This document shows, in pieces, positions 51,453-60,435 of a stretch of 64,000 nucleotides of DNA. Made by a program: the position numbers and the translations under genes. Source of the stretch: Carnobacterium_A antarcticum. Its GTDB lineage: Bacteria > Bacillota > Bacilli > Lactobacillales > Carnobacteriaceae. Within the stretch, counting starts at the first letter, position 1; every line of letters begins with the position of its first letter. The DNA lies in assembly GCF_042658365.1 (NCBI RefSeq), contig NZ_JBHSQC010000024.1. One strand, given 5' to 3'. Under the pieces are notes generated by a model. It saw nothing but the letters and a program-made list of their open reading frames with translations, had not been told where the DNA came from and did no database searches.

Positions 51453-51465
51453 GTCAACTATTGAC
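51453..51465. promoter_or_regulatory. palindromic site upstream of the XRE gene
   Basis: GTCAA and TTGAC flank CTA in the promoter region; a TATAAT lies nearby on the minus strand (51437-51442 region). A candidate operator for autoregulation by the XRE protein. Confidence 0.4.
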
Positions 51466-51754
51466 TATCAGCGATTAGTTAACTTTTAACGCCTAATGAT
51501 TTATAGTCGATTAAAAACAATAAGAAAACTCCTTGTTTTATTTGCAGAATTTTATACTTTTGTATTATAGCTTTATGCCTTGAGCTCTTAGTACGGATAG
51601 AATTAAGTTAGAAATAAGTAAAGGATAGGCTTACACACTGTAAAACTTATAAAAACTATTTCACAGTGTTAAAAATGCACTTTGCTCGGTAACTAAGTAT
51701 GTTTTTTTGTTACTCTATTTATGTAAGAGAATAATTTAAGAAAGGGGTGATGAT

Positions 51755-52171
51755 ATGACAGTTACAATAAAACGTAAGACTGGCTGGTTAGGTATGGGCT
51801 CAAAAATATCAATAAACGTGAATGGAGAAAAAGCAGTGAAAATTGCACATTCTCAAGAGATAGACCTTGATATCCAAAATAATAATGCATATTTAAAGGT
51901 AACGCAGTTTGGAGCGAAAAGTAACGAAGTAAAAGTTATAGATGGAGATACAGTCGAAATCACATCAGCAAAATGGAGTTATATAAGCTATTATTTATTT
52001 TATGTTTTCTTATTTATAATAAATTTTATTCTACATTTAACTACAATGTCATTTTCAACGTATGTAATACTTCTCATTTTTGGATTTTTATTGTTTCTAG
52101 GGAGCTTCGTTTTTGTTAATAATTATTGTTTGGAAATTTTAGATAATAAAACGAGGAATGAAACTATATAA
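51755..52171 (+). CDS. membrane protein of unknown function
   Basis: The 138-residue product begins with a soluble, probably beta-rich domain of about 75 residues (TVTIKRKTGWLGMGSKISIN, VNGEKAVKIAHSQEIDLDIQ, TQFGAKSNEVKVIDGD) followed by two membrane helices (YYLFYVFLFIINFILHL and YVILLIFGFLLFLGSFVFV). AAAGGGGTGATG marks the start. The arrangement of a PEGA-like or carboxypeptidase-like beta domain before membrane helices is common in envelope proteins, but no family is recognised. First of three small plus-strand membrane genes in a row. Confidence 0.55.
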   Translation: MTVTIKRKTGWLGMGSKISINVNGEKAVKIAHSQEIDLDIQNNNAYLKVTQFGAKSNEVKVIDGDTVEITSAKWSYISYYLFYVFLFIINFILHLTTMSFSTYVILLIFGFLLFLGSFVFVNNYCLEILDNKTRNETI

Positions 52172-52200
52172 TTATACAGCATATAGTAGTTTATTTAATG

Positions 52201-52243
52201 AAGGTTCTCAATACTCAGTAAAAATATTGAGAGCCTTATTATT
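52201..52243 (+). terminator. Rho-independent terminator
   Basis: AAGGTTCTCAATA (52201-52213) pairs with TATTGAGAGCCTT (52225-52237) with one G-U, followed by ATTATT. Confidence 0.75.
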
Positions 52244-52294
52244 GAGTGTTTTATAGCAAATGTAACCATGTATACTGTTTTAGGAGAAAAGGTA

Positions 52295-52738
52295 ATGAAA
52301 AAGTATGATAAATATCAAAAATTCATAAGATATAAATATGGCTATTATTCATTCAACCTTTTAATCAGCTTATTTCTTTTTAATTATTTTTTGGGGTTGA
52401 TTTTCAATTTTCAATGGGCTGCAACCAAAGAGCTAGAAGTGATAATTATAATGTTTGTAGTAGTTTTATTTTTTGTAAATATAAGTGTCTACCAGAATGC
52501 TTATTTTCGTAAAGGCGAGAATAAAAAGAGCTACTCTTGGTTGTTTTTAATTGTTGGGCTATTTAGCTTATATACAGCTTTTCAAACTTTTTTAATTTCT
52601 CCTGAAGAAATAATTATAGATGGAAAACTAGGCAGAGGAGTTATTCAGTTATTTTCAGGTCTTATATTTATTTCTGTTCCTCTAACCTACTTTATAAGAG
52701 TTAGAATAGACAAAAAAATGGAAAACAAAGAACAGTAA
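52295..52738 (+). CDS. four-helix membrane protein of unknown function
   Basis: The 147-residue product has four predicted membrane helices (YSFNLLISLFLFNYFLGLIF, LEVIIIMFVVVLFFVNISVY, YSWLFLIVGLFSLYTAFQTF, LFSGLIFISVPLTYFIRV) with short loops and charged ends. The ATG at 52295 has AGGAG upstream; an earlier in-frame ATG at 52268 lacks one. No recognised family. Located in the accessory segment behind a terminator. Confidence 0.6.
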   Translation: MKKYDKYQKFIRYKYGYYSFNLLISLFLFNYFLGLIFNFQWAATKELEVIIIMFVVVLFFVNISVYQNAYFRKGENKKSYSWLFLIVGLFSLYTAFQTFLISPEEIIIDGKLGRGVIQLFSGLIFISVPLTYFIRVRIDKKMENKEQ

Positions 52739-52798
52739 TAAATTTCAAGCTAAGGATTAAAATATTGAATGTTTTAGTAATGGAGAAGGGGGTTTATA

Positions 52799-53014
52799 AT
52801 GGAGTTTATACAAAGATCGATAGAGCTTAAATGGCCTATCTTGCTATTTGAAGTTGTTTTTTTAATTGGAGGAATCATTCTAATAACTAGTGGAATAAAA
52901 ATGCGAAAACAAAGTAGAGCAACGGCTTTATTTAGTTTATTTACAGGAATTGTCATTACATTAGTCTCGTTATATTTTTTACTTATAACATTCATATTGG
53001 GGTATAATTCCTAA
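52799..53014 (+). CDS. two-helix membrane protein of unknown function
   Basis: The 71-residue product has two predicted membrane helices (ILLFEVVFLIGGIILITSGI and LFTGIVITLVSLYFLLITFI) separated by the basic loop KMRKQSRAT, giving a hairpin with cytoplasmic loop. GGAGAAGGGGG precedes the ATG. It follows the four-helix gene by 60 bases and may share its transcript. No recognised family. Confidence 0.5.
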   Translation: MEFIQRSIELKWPILLFEVVFLIGGIILITSGIKMRKQSRATALFSLFTGIVITLVSLYFLLITFILGYNS

Positions 53015-53153
53015 CCAGCTAATAGTTTATTTTTAATAAACTCTTATGGCCTAAAATTTTTAGATGATAAAGCTAGAAAATAATTTTTTAGTTAATAAAA
53101 GAGAAAGAACAACAAATTTATTATAAATTGATTTGTACAGAAGAGGAGAAGTG

Positions 53154-53507
53154 ATGAAAATACGTTACAGTGAAGCTAAGGTCAAGAAGTTCACCAACAA
53201 GAAGCTGTATGAGCGGCTCACACTGCTGAGCAACGAGAAGTCACCGGACACTAAATCGATCAAGGTCATCCTTTCGGAGATCGCCCAACGAGACCCTGCG
53301 GAGTACGAAGTGGGAAAAATTGAGGCAGAGGTGGAGAAGTCCAAGCGCCACACAGTCATGGAGTCGACGGACATTCTCTATCTAGAAATCAAGTACAATG
53401 AGGACTATCTCGCTAAGCCAGAATCTAAGACTGACCCATATGAACGCAAGCTCCGGTCGGCCATGCTTGAAATGGTCCAGAAAGAACTAGGACGTCGGAC
53501 AAAATAG
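53154..53507 (+). CDS. unknown protein with foreign base composition
   Basis: The 117-residue product (MKIRYSEAKVKKFTNKKLYE ... KLRSAMLEMVQKELGRRTK) is soluble, highly charged and mostly helical, with no recognised domain. AGAGGAG precedes the ATG at 53154. The striking feature is base use: the coding region is near 50 percent GC, with AAG for Lys, GAG for Glu and CTC or CTG for Leu, whereas neighbouring genes use AAA, GAA and TTA. That points to recent acquisition from a donor with higher GC. It stands alone, close to the right edge of the accessory segment. Confidence 0.6.
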   Translation: MKIRYSEAKVKKFTNKKLYERLTLLSNEKSPDTKSIKVILSEIAQRDPAEYEVGKIEAEVEKSKRHTVMESTDILYLEIKYNEDYLAKPESKTDPYERKLRSAMLEMVQKELGRRTK

Positions 53508-53877
53508 GCTAATCGAGTAAAGAAGGTTATTGCTCTAAAAAAGCAGAAGCAAATGCTGAAAAAGATAAATTAGAAAAGAAAATAATCTGACCAATAAACA
53601 ATCTAATCATCAGATGATTAAATCGAGTGAAGTCGTCTATCGAGAATGTAGTGCACCCAAAGTTAGATCTAAAAATCTAATCTTTTAGGATTTTTACTAT
53701 ACTTTTAAGCAGTGGCAGTCAAATTTAGAGAAGTAAAGGATGCAAATTATTGAAAAAGAAACGTCTCCTTTTAAAAGACACATGTATTCAGGTTCTTTTA
53801 GTAATAGTATTAGACAACGCATGCGCTTTCTTGCTATAATTAAGCCAGAAATACAGTAGCAAAAGGATGGGACGTTT
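53508..53877. other. right boundary of the accessory segment, possible IS3-type end
   Basis: No gene is supported. TAGTGCACCC followed by AAAGTTAGATC at 53649-53669 resembles inverted-repeat ends of IS3-family elements (GTGCACCCCAAAAGTTAGA type). Further right, TTGCTATAAT near 53832-53841 is an extended -10 for divIC. The stretch joins foreign DNA to the core. Confidence 0.35.
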
Positions 53878-54306
53878 ATGAAGAAAAAAGAGCCGACAAA
53901 TATCGCTAGATTGAAAAACGACTATACCCAAGCCAAAACACTTCAAGCTCATCGTGAACGCAAACAAAAACGATCAATGCGCAGAAGACTAGCTGTTATT
54001 TTGTTTGTTGGCTGCTTAGTTATAATTGGTTTAACCACAAAAATTTGGACCAGTGCGCAAGCCATTTCTGAAATGGAGACCGAAAAGGCGGAAGCTGAAG
54101 TGGTTTTGAAAAAAACAGAAACTCAACAGGACTATTTAAATACGCAAATCAAACGTTTAGAAGATGAAAATTACGTGGCCAAGTTAGCACGAAGCCAATA
54201 TTATTTATCAAAAGACAATGAAATTATATTTAGTTTGCCAGAAGACAACGCTGCAAAAGTTATTGAAGAAACAAACGAAAAAGTTGAAACGACTGAAAAA
54301 GACTGA
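53878..54306 (+). CDS. divIC: septum formation initiator DivIC
   Basis: The 142-residue bitopic membrane protein takes part in divisome assembly together with FtsL and DivIB. A basic cytoplasmic tail (residues 1-37, HRERKQKRSMRRR) precedes one membrane helix (LAVILFVGCLVIIGLTTKIW), and an extracellular coiled coil follows (ISEMETEKAEAEVVLKKTET ... IKRLEDENYVAKLARSQYYL), ending with the conserved KLARSQYYLSKDNEIIFSLP. It restarts the core order after the insertion; normally it follows rqcP directly. Confidence 0.93.
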   Translation: MKKKEPTNIARLKNDYTQAKTLQAHRERKQKRSMRRRLAVILFVGCLVIIGLTTKIWTSAQAISEMETEKAEAEVVLKKTETQQDYLNTQIKRLEDENYVAKLARSQYYLSKDNEIIFSLPEDNAAKVIEETNEKVETTEKD

Positions 54307-54382
54307 TTATTCAAAAAAAATCCTTTTTAAAGGCAGGAAACAACTTATTTTAAAAAGAAATGAATATTTAGTGAGATTTTGT

Positions 54383-54410
54383 TTGAAGTCGCTAGATAGC
54401 ATGCTATAAT
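54383..54410 (+). promoter_or_regulatory. promoter of the S1-domain gene
   Basis: TTGAAG (54383-54388), a 16-base spacer ending TGC, and TATAAT (54405-54410): an extended -10 promoter. Confidence 0.75.
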
Positions 54411-54444
54411 AAGCATACAAGTTTTAAGGAGGAAACAATTTTAT

Positions 54445-54933
54445 ATGTCAATTGAAGTGGGAAATAAAGTTTCAGGAACAGTATCAGGTATTACAAATTT
54501 TGGTGCGTTCATCGACCTAGGTGATAGAAAGACTGGACTCGTTCATATTAGTGAAGTGTCTGATAGTTTTATCAAAGATATCAAAGATGTGTTAAAAGTT
54601 GGTGAAACAGTGACTGTGAAAGTAATGTCCATTGGAGATGACGGGAAAATCGGTCTTTCTATTAGACGTGCGGTCGATAAACCAGTTGAAACTGCTTCAA
54701 GTTCTCGAGAAAAAACCGGCGGGTATCAAGGACGCCGTGAAGGTGGAGCACCTCGTAGCAGCGGTGGATATCAAAACCAACGAAATCCTCGTGGCGCGAA
54801 AAGTGTTGAACCTAAAAAAGATGATTTTGACTCATTGATGTCATCATTCTTGAAAGACAGCGATGATCGTTTAACAACTCTAAAACGCAGCACCGAAGGC
54901 AAACGCGGTGGCCGTGGCGGACGACGCAATTAA
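54445..54933 (+). CDS. S1 RNA-binding domain protein (YabR/CvfD-like)
   Basis: The 162-residue product is one S1 domain at residues 4-73 (GNKVSGTVSGITNFGAFIDL, KTGLVHISEVSDSFIKD, VKVMSIGDDGKIGLSIRR) and a low-complexity, glycine- and arginine-rich tail (GGYQGRREGG, GGRGGRRN) that should bind RNA non-specifically. Homologues (YabR, CvfD, YugI group) bind the 30S subunit and tune stress and virulence gene expression. AGGAGG precedes the ATG by 10 bases. Own promoter and terminator; the place after divIC is conserved in Firmicutes. Confidence 0.9.
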   Translation: MSIEVGNKVSGTVSGITNFGAFIDLGDRKTGLVHISEVSDSFIKDIKDVLKVGETVTVKVMSIGDDGKIGLSIRRAVDKPVETASSSREKTGGYQGRREGGAPRSSGGYQNQRNPRGAKSVEPKKDDFDSLMSSFLKDSDDRLTTLKRSTEGKRGGRGGRRN

Positions 54934-54944
54934 AAAGTAAACCG

Positions 54945-54971
54945 AAGGATAAGGAAACTTATCCTTTTTTA
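54945..54971 (+). terminator. Rho-independent terminator
   Basis: AAGGATAAG (54945-54953), GAAA loop, CTTATCCTT (54958-54966), then T-run. Confidence 0.9.
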
Positions 54972-55112
54972 TGTTTTTTAAAATAAATAGGTGGATTAAG
55001 GTGCTATGTGAATTTAAAAAAGAAACCGACAAATCTAGTTTCTTCCTATATAATGAAAAGAAGCCTAAAAAAGATTGCAGAGCCGAATAAGGCTGACAAA
55101 GGAGTTCGGAAG

Positions 55113-56507
55113 ATGGAGCAACTTTCTGGTTTTTTAAAAGATTGTCAGCACCATGCCTACTGGAAACCAACTGACCGCTTATTAGTAGCTGTTTCTGGTG
55201 GCGTGGATTCAATGGTATTAGTAGATCTGATCCATCATTTGCCAGCTAAGCTAAAACCATGGTTTGGCGTGGTTCACGTGAATCACAAACTGCGCGAGGT
55301 ATCGGATGAAGAAGAAGCCTTTTTAAAGAACTATTGCCAAGAAAAAAAGATACCTTTTTTTTGTACCCAATGGAAACGAGCCGATCATCCAGTAACAGGA
55401 GAAGAAGCAGCGGCACGAAATTTTCGCTATACTTTTTTTCAAGAAATGATGCTGGCTCATAAAGCCACACACTTGGTTACCGCACATCATGGCGATGATC
55501 AAGTAGAAACGATTTTGATGCGTCTAGTGCGTGGTGGACAATTGGGGAATATGGCTGGCATTCGTGCTGTTCGGACATTTGGTTCAGGCAAGCTGGTTCG
55601 ACCTTTACTGAAGTATTCTAAAGAAGAGCTGTATGCTTATAGTCGACAACACCGTTTAAGGTATTATGAAGATGAAAGCAATACTAGTTTGAAGTACACT
55701 CGAAATCGGTATCGGCAAACGATCGTGCCGCTTTTGAAGCAAGAGAATCCGAAAGTATTGAACCATTTTAATGACTTTTCCAAGGATTTATTGGATGTCT
55801 TGCACCTATCTGAACAGTTGATTCAAGAAAAGATAGATCATGTCACGATAGAAGCCAAACCAGAGTTTTGGAAATTAACGATTCCGGTTTTTCTATCCTA
55901 TGAGCCTGCTCTTCAACGACAGATCCTGATGCGCCTCTTGGTGAAAGTGTTTAACGCTGATCCAATTGACTCTTTAAGGCAGCAAACAAATGAAGTGATT
56001 GCGTTGATGGTCAATGCGAAGCCGAACAGTCAGTTAAATTTACCCAATGGCTGGCGTGTGCGTAGAGAATATGAACAATTAATGATTGAAAAGCCTCCTA
56101 TGGTGCTGCCGGTTCAGAAGAATCAAGAACAAAAGCTTGTACCTGAACAATGGGCAACGTTGGCAAATGGAGGGCAAATAGGATTGTTCCGAGTAGCGGC
56201 TCATGCTGAACCACCTGACAAAGGCGATCAGCACATTTGGTTGGATCCTGAAGAGGTGGTTTTGCCTTTAACGATCAGGCATCGAAAACCAGGTGACCGG
56301 ATGTCGTTAAAAGGAATGGAAACAGGGCATAAAAAGATAAAATCTATTTTTATTGATCAAAAAATACCGTTGAAGCAACGTGATGAGGTCTATTTGATAA
56401 CCGATGCAACAAATGAAATCATTTGGTTAGTGGAATATAAGGAATCAAGATTGTCTATTCAACGTGAAACTGATAAAATACAATACATACTCATTTACCA
56501 AAGATAA
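55113..56507 (+). CDS. tilS: tRNA(Ile)-lysidine synthetase
   Basis: The 464-residue enzyme modifies C34 of the CAU-anticodon tRNA-Ile to lysidine, so that AUA is read as Ile. The N-terminal PP-loop ATPase has LLVAVSGGVDSMVLVDLIH at residues 24-42 and VVHVNHKLREVSDEEEAFL; AHHGDDQVETILMRLVRGG follows. The C-terminal TilS substrate-binding domain contains LTIRHRKPGDRMSLKGMETGHKKIKSIFIDQKIP. ATG 55113 with GGAG upstream is used; the longer upstream frame contains a promoter-like TATAAT at about 55047. hpt follows after 31 bases. Confidence 0.95.
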   Translation: MEQLSGFLKDCQHHAYWKPTDRLLVAVSGGVDSMVLVDLIHHLPAKLKPWFGVVHVNHKLREVSDEEEAFLKNYCQEKKIPFFCTQWKRADHPVTGEEAAARNFRYTFFQEMMLAHKATHLVTAHHGDDQVETILMRLVRGGQLGNMAGIRAVRTFGSGKLVRPLLKYSKEELYAYSRQHRLRYYEDESNTSLKYTRNRYRQTIVPLLKQENPKVLNHFNDFSKDLLDVLHLSEQLIQEKIDHVTIEAKPEFWKLTIPVFLSYEPALQRQILMRLLVKVFNADPIDSLRQQTNEVIALMVNAKPNSQLNLPNGWRVRREYEQLMIEKPPMVLPVQKNQEQKLVPEQWATLANGGQIGLFRVAAHAEPPDKGDQHIWLDPEEVVLPLTIRHRKPGDRMSLKGMETGHKKIKSIFIDQKIPLKQRDEVYLITDATNEIIWLVEYKESRLSIQRETDKIQYILIYQR

Positions 56508-56538
56508 AAGAGGTCGTATTGAAAGGGAGAACAAAATT

Positions 56539-57075
56539 ATGCAGAATGATATCGAACGCGTGCTGTTTTCAAGAGAAGAATTAGCGCAAAAAACGAACGA
56601 ACTAGGACAACAACTATCCGTTGAATATAAGGAGAAAAACCCTTTAGTTGTTGGTATATTAAAAGGAGCGACTCCTTTTTTATCGGACTTGGTGAAAGAA
56701 ATGGATATCTACCTTGAAATGGACTTTATGGACGTTTCAAGTTACGGTGGTGGCATTACTTCATCAGGAGAAGTCAAAATCTTAAAAGATTTAGATACAA
56801 ATGTCGAAGGTCGCGATTTGCTGATCGTCGAAGACATTATCGACAGTGGCCGGACGCTTTCCTACTTAGTTGAGATGTTTCGTTACCGCAAAGCAAAATC
56901 GGTTAAAATCGTTACATTATTAGATAAACCTGAAGGCCGTGTAGTTGAAATGAAAGCTGATTACGTTGGCTTTTTAGTACCGAACGAATTTGTAGTCGGA
57001 TATGGTTTAGATTATGATGAACGTTACCGCAATTTGCCTTATATCGGCATATTAAAACCAGAAATTTACCAGTAG
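56539..57075 (+). CDS. hpt: hypoxanthine(-guanine) phosphoribosyltransferase
   Basis: The 178-residue enzyme salvages hypoxanthine and guanine with PRPP. Family marks: VGILKGATPFLSDLVKEM, the variable loop YGGGITSSGEV, and the PRPP motif LLIVEDIIDSGRTLSYL near residue 95, then KPEGRVVEMKADYVGFLVPNEFVVGYGLDYDE. ATG 56539 has AAAGGGAGA upstream; the longer frame overlaps the end of tilS. In Gram-positives tilS-hpt-ftsH is a conserved order, and TilS and Hpt regulate ftsH expression in Bacillus. Confidence 0.95.
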   Translation: MQNDIERVLFSREELAQKTNELGQQLSVEYKEKNPLVVGILKGATPFLSDLVKEMDIYLEMDFMDVSSYGGGITSSGEVKILKDLDTNVEGRDLLIVEDIIDSGRTLSYLVEMFRYRKAKSVKIVTLLDKPEGRVVEMKADYVGFLVPNEFVVGYGLDYDERYRNLPYIGILKPEIYQ

Positions 57076-57189
57076 AAATAAATGGTCAATGATGGTCAAA
57101 TGTGGTATGATTAAATGGCTTTAACAAGATTAGGCTAAAAAAATATATGATGAAACTACAAAATGTTAACTTGTAGAAGGAGGGCAACA

Positions 57190-59361
57190 ATGAAAAAAGG
57201 ACTCTTAAAAAACGGGGTCTTCTATGCAATCGTCTTTCTAGGAATAATTGGAATTGTGACATGGGCAACAGATGGCTCATCTGGCGAACAAAGCACCGAC
57301 ATTCCAGCTAGTGAATTCGTAACGCAATTAGAAGCAAACGAAATCAAAGAATTTACGATTCAGCCAAATGCTGGCGTATATAAAATTACCGGGGAATACC
57401 GTGAAGCACAACCTTTAGAAAAAGGTTCTGATTCAAGTCTCAGTATCTTTGGTTCAACAGAAACATCAAGCAAGAACTTTACATCAGCCGTATTACAAAA
57501 TGATACAACGGTGAGTGAAATCACTGCTGCAGCAAAAGAGAACAATATTGTAGTTACTCCAGTACAAGAAGAAACAACCGGTATATGGGTAACCTTATTA
57601 GTATCTGTTTTACCATTAGTTATCTTTGTTTTCTTCATTTATATGATGATGAGTCAAAGCGGACAAGGTGGAGGCGGACAAGGCGGACGTGGTGTGATGA
57701 ACTTTGGTAAATCAAAAGCCAAAGAATCAGATAACAAAGCCAACAAAGTACGTTTCTCCGATGTCGCAGGGGCAGACGAAGAAAAAGAAGAATTAGTAGA
57801 AGTTGTTGAATTCTTGAAAGACCCAAGACGTTTTGCTGAACTTGGCGCACGTATTCCAGCAGGTGTTTTATTAGAAGGACCTCCAGGAACAGGTAAAACG
57901 TTGCTTGCTAAAGCCGTAGCCGGTGAAGCTGGCGTACCGTTCTATTCTATCTCCGGTTCGGACTTTGTTGAAATGTTCGTTGGGGTTGGAGCAAGCCGTG
58001 TACGTGATTTATTCGAAAACGCGAAGAAAACTGCACCATCTATCATCTTTATTGATGAAATCGATGCTGTTGGTCGTCAACGTGGCGCAGGAATGGGCGG
58101 CGGACACGATGAACGTGAACAAACATTAAACCAATTGCTTGTTGAATTGGATGGATTCTCTGGAAACGAAGGAGTAATCGTCATTGCTGCGACTAACCGT
58201 TCAGACGTATTAGACCCAGCGTTATTGCGTCCAGGACGTTTTGACCGTCAAATCCTTGTAGGTCGTCCAGATGTCAAAGGCCGTGAAGCTATTTTGAAAG
58301 TTCATGCCAAAAACAAACCATTTGCTAAAGATGTCGACTTAAAAGTCGTTGCTACTCAAACACCAGGATTTTCTGGTGCAGATTTAGAAAACTTACTAAA
58401 CGAAGCAGCTTTAGTAGCTGCTCGACGCAACAAAAAAACGATTGATGCTCTTGATTTAGACGAAGCTCAAGACCGTGTTATTGCTGGTCCAGCTAAGAAA
58501 AATCGTGTTATCAGTAAAGTGGAACGTGCGATGGTGGCTTACCATGAATCAGGACATACAATTGTTGGAATGGTTCTAAGCGACGCACGCGTTGTTCATA
58601 AAGTGACGATCGTTCCTCGTGGACGTGCAGGCGGATATGCTATCATGCTGCCTAAAGAAGACCGTTTCTTGATGACTAAAAAAGAAATGTTTGAACAAAT
58701 CGTTGGTTTATTAGGTGGTCGTGTAGCCGAAGAAATGGTCTTCGATTCACAATCATCAGGCGCCAGCAATGACTTCCAACAAGCTACTGCTTTAGCAAGA
58801 AGTATGGTAACTGAATACGGAATGAGTGATAAGCTAGGACCTGTTCAATACGAAGGCAACCACCAAGTGTTTGTCGGTCGCGATTATGGCCAAACGAAAG
58901 CTTATTCTGAACAAATTGCTTTTGAAATCGACCAAGAAGTACGCCGTATTATTGTGGATGCTCACACTGAAGCGCGTCGTATTCTAGAAGAACACAAAGC
59001 ACAGCATAAATTGATTGCTGAAAAACTGCTTGAACTGGAAACATTAGACGAGAAAACAATCAAGAGTCTATTTGAAACCGGCGAAATGCCAGTTGTGAAG
59101 AGTGTCGAAAATGACTACCCGCATGAAGACACAGAGGGTGCTAGTTTCGAAGAAGCCAAACGAGCAAGAGAAGCAAAAGAGTTAGAACGTTTGGAAAAAG
59201 AAAAGAAACAAGAAGAAGAAAGAAAACACCATCCGGAAAAAACTGAAGAAATCGTAGAAGATGTGAAGAAAGAGTTGGGCGTTGATGAAAAAGAAGAGCA
59301 TTCTTCTGAAGACGAAGACGACCGTAAAGACAAAAACAACAACACATCGGACGATAACTAA
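57190..59361 (+). CDS. ftsH: ATP-dependent zinc metalloprotease FtsH
   Basis: The 723-residue membrane protease degrades misassembled membrane proteins and short-lived regulators. Two membrane helices (near residues 6-25 and 137-160) flank an extracytoplasmic domain. The AAA+ domain has Walker A GPPGTGKT near residue 230, Walker B IIFIDEIDAVG and the second region of homology; the zinc site is HESGH at 452-456. The C-terminal 90 residues are an acidic, Glu/Lys/Asp-rich tail typical of lactic acid bacteria FtsH. AAGGAGG precedes the ATG at 57190. Own terminator follows. Confidence 0.97.
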   Translation: MKKGLLKNGVFYAIVFLGIIGIVTWATDGSSGEQSTDIPASEFVTQLEANEIKEFTIQPNAGVYKITGEYREAQPLEKGSDSSLSIFGSTETSSKNFTSAVLQNDTTVSEITAAAKENNIVVTPVQEETTGIWVTLLVSVLPLVIFVFFIYMMMSQSGQGGGGQGGRGVMNFGKSKAKESDNKANKVRFSDVAGADEEKEELVEVVEFLKDPRRFAELGARIPAGVLLEGPPGTGKTLLAKAVAGEAGVPFYSISGSDFVEMFVGVGASRVRDLFENAKKTAPSIIFIDEIDAVGRQRGAGMGGGHDEREQTLNQLLVELDGFSGNEGVIVIAATNRSDVLDPALLRPGRFDRQILVGRPDVKGREAILKVHAKNKPFAKDVDLKVVATQTPGFSGADLENLLNEAALVAARRNKKTIDALDLDEAQDRVIAGPAKKNRVISKVERAMVAYHESGHTIVGMVLSDARVVHKVTIVPRGRAGGYAIMLPKEDRFLMTKKEMFEQIVGLLGGRVAEEMVFDSQSSGASNDFQQATALARSMVTEYGMSDKLGPVQYEGNHQVFVGRDYGQTKAYSEQIAFEIDQEVRRIIVDAHTEARRILEEHKAQHKLIAEKLLELETLDEKTIKSLFETGEMPVVKSVENDYPHEDTEGASFEEAKRAREAKELERLEKEKKQEEERKHHPEKTEEIVEDVKKELGVDEKEEHSSEDEDDRKDKNNNTSDDN

Positions 59362-59385
59362 TTTAAGCCGGTACAAGAATGTGCT

Positions 59386-59421
59386 AAAAGAGGGATGCGC
59401 TTATCGTGCGTCCCTCTTTTG
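59386..59421 (+). terminator. Rho-independent terminator of ftsH
   Basis: AAAAGAGGGATGCGC pairs with GCGTCCCTCTTTT with one mismatch-like bulge; the arm supplies the T-run. Confidence 0.88.
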
Positions 59422-59518
59422 TACTGAAAAATACCTTGTGAACACTCTAAGCTTTACTTTAGTAAGTATTTAACCTAAAGTAACCTTAATCAAAAATTAT
59501 TTTAAAGGAGTCAAAAAA

Positions 59519-60400
59519 ATGACAGATTATTTATTGAAAAGTCTTTGTTACGATGGACAAGTGAGAGTTTATACGATCGATGCTACAGAAGCGGTGGCTG
59601 AAGCGCAACGAAGACACGAAACTTGGAGCGCCTCTTCAGCAGCGTTGGGCCGCACAATGATCGGAGCTTTATTATTAGGAGCTACTCTTAAAGGAGAAGA
59701 AAAAATGACCGTCAAAGTTGAAGGCGATGGTCCAGTCGGACATATCATCGTTGACAGCAACGGCAAAGGCGAAGTAAAAGGGTATATTGCGAACCCGAAA
59801 GTGAATTTGCCGCTGAATGAAGCTGGTAAATTAGACGTACGCGGAGCAGTGGGAACGGAAGGTTCGTTGACTGTAACGAAAGACTTGGGAATGAAAGAAG
59901 CTTTTTCAGGGCAAGTGCCATTGGTCAGCGGAGAATTAGGCGAAGATTTCACCTACTATATGGCGAATTCAGAACAAACACCTTCTGCAATTGGTTTGAG
60001 TGTCTTGGTAGATACCGATGATTCTATCAAAGCTGCAGGTGGATTTATGATTCAAGTCATGCCTGGTGCAACAGAAGAGACCATTACGGGGCTTGAAAAA
60101 CAATTAGCCGAGATTCCAATGATCTCGCAATTGATGGAAAATGGTGAAAAACCAGAAGAGATTTTGAACCGCTTGGTCGGCGAGGGCAACGCAAACATTT
60201 TGGAAAAGATGCCGATCACGTTCAAATGCGACTGTTCTAAAGACCGCTTTGCTCGAGCTATTATAGCATTAGGAGCGAAAGAAATTGACGAAATGATCGT
60301 AGAAGATCAAGGCGCTGAAGCCAGCTGTCACTTCTGCGGCAACCATTACCATTACAGTGTGGCAGATTTAGAAGCTTTAAAAGCTGAAGCTAACAGCTAA
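59519..60400 (+). CDS. hslO: redox-regulated chaperone Hsp33
   Basis: The 293-residue chaperone is switched on by oxidation. The C-terminal zinc-binding switch is present: FKCDCSKDRF (CxC at about 239-241) and ASCHFCGNHYHYS (CxxC at about 271-274). Under peroxide or hypochlorite these cysteines form disulfides, zinc is lost and the dimeric substrate-binding form appears. The N-terminal core (LLKSLCYDGQVRVYTIDATE, RRHETWSASSAALGRTMIGA) is standard. AAAGGAG lies 9 bases before the ATG. Own terminator follows; the position after ftsH is conserved. Confidence 0.96.
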   Translation: MTDYLLKSLCYDGQVRVYTIDATEAVAEAQRRHETWSASSAALGRTMIGALLLGATLKGEEKMTVKVEGDGPVGHIIVDSNGKGEVKGYIANPKVNLPLNEAGKLDVRGAVGTEGSLTVTKDLGMKEAFSGQVPLVSGELGEDFTYYMANSEQTPSAIGLSVLVDTDDSIKAAGGFMIQVMPGATEETITGLEKQLAEIPMISQLMENGEKPEEILNRLVGEGNANILEKMPITFKCDCSKDRFARAIIALGAKEIDEMIVEDQGAEASCHFCGNHYHYSVADLEALKAEANS

Positions 60401-60435
60401 ATCGTTTAACTGAAAATGAGTGAGCAAGTTTAACA

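Noticed and set aside
55270..55285. A second parS-like word, GGTTCACGTGAATC, inside tilS
   Set aside because: It matches only 14 of 16 positions and is fully explained by the conserved VHVNHK codons of TilS.
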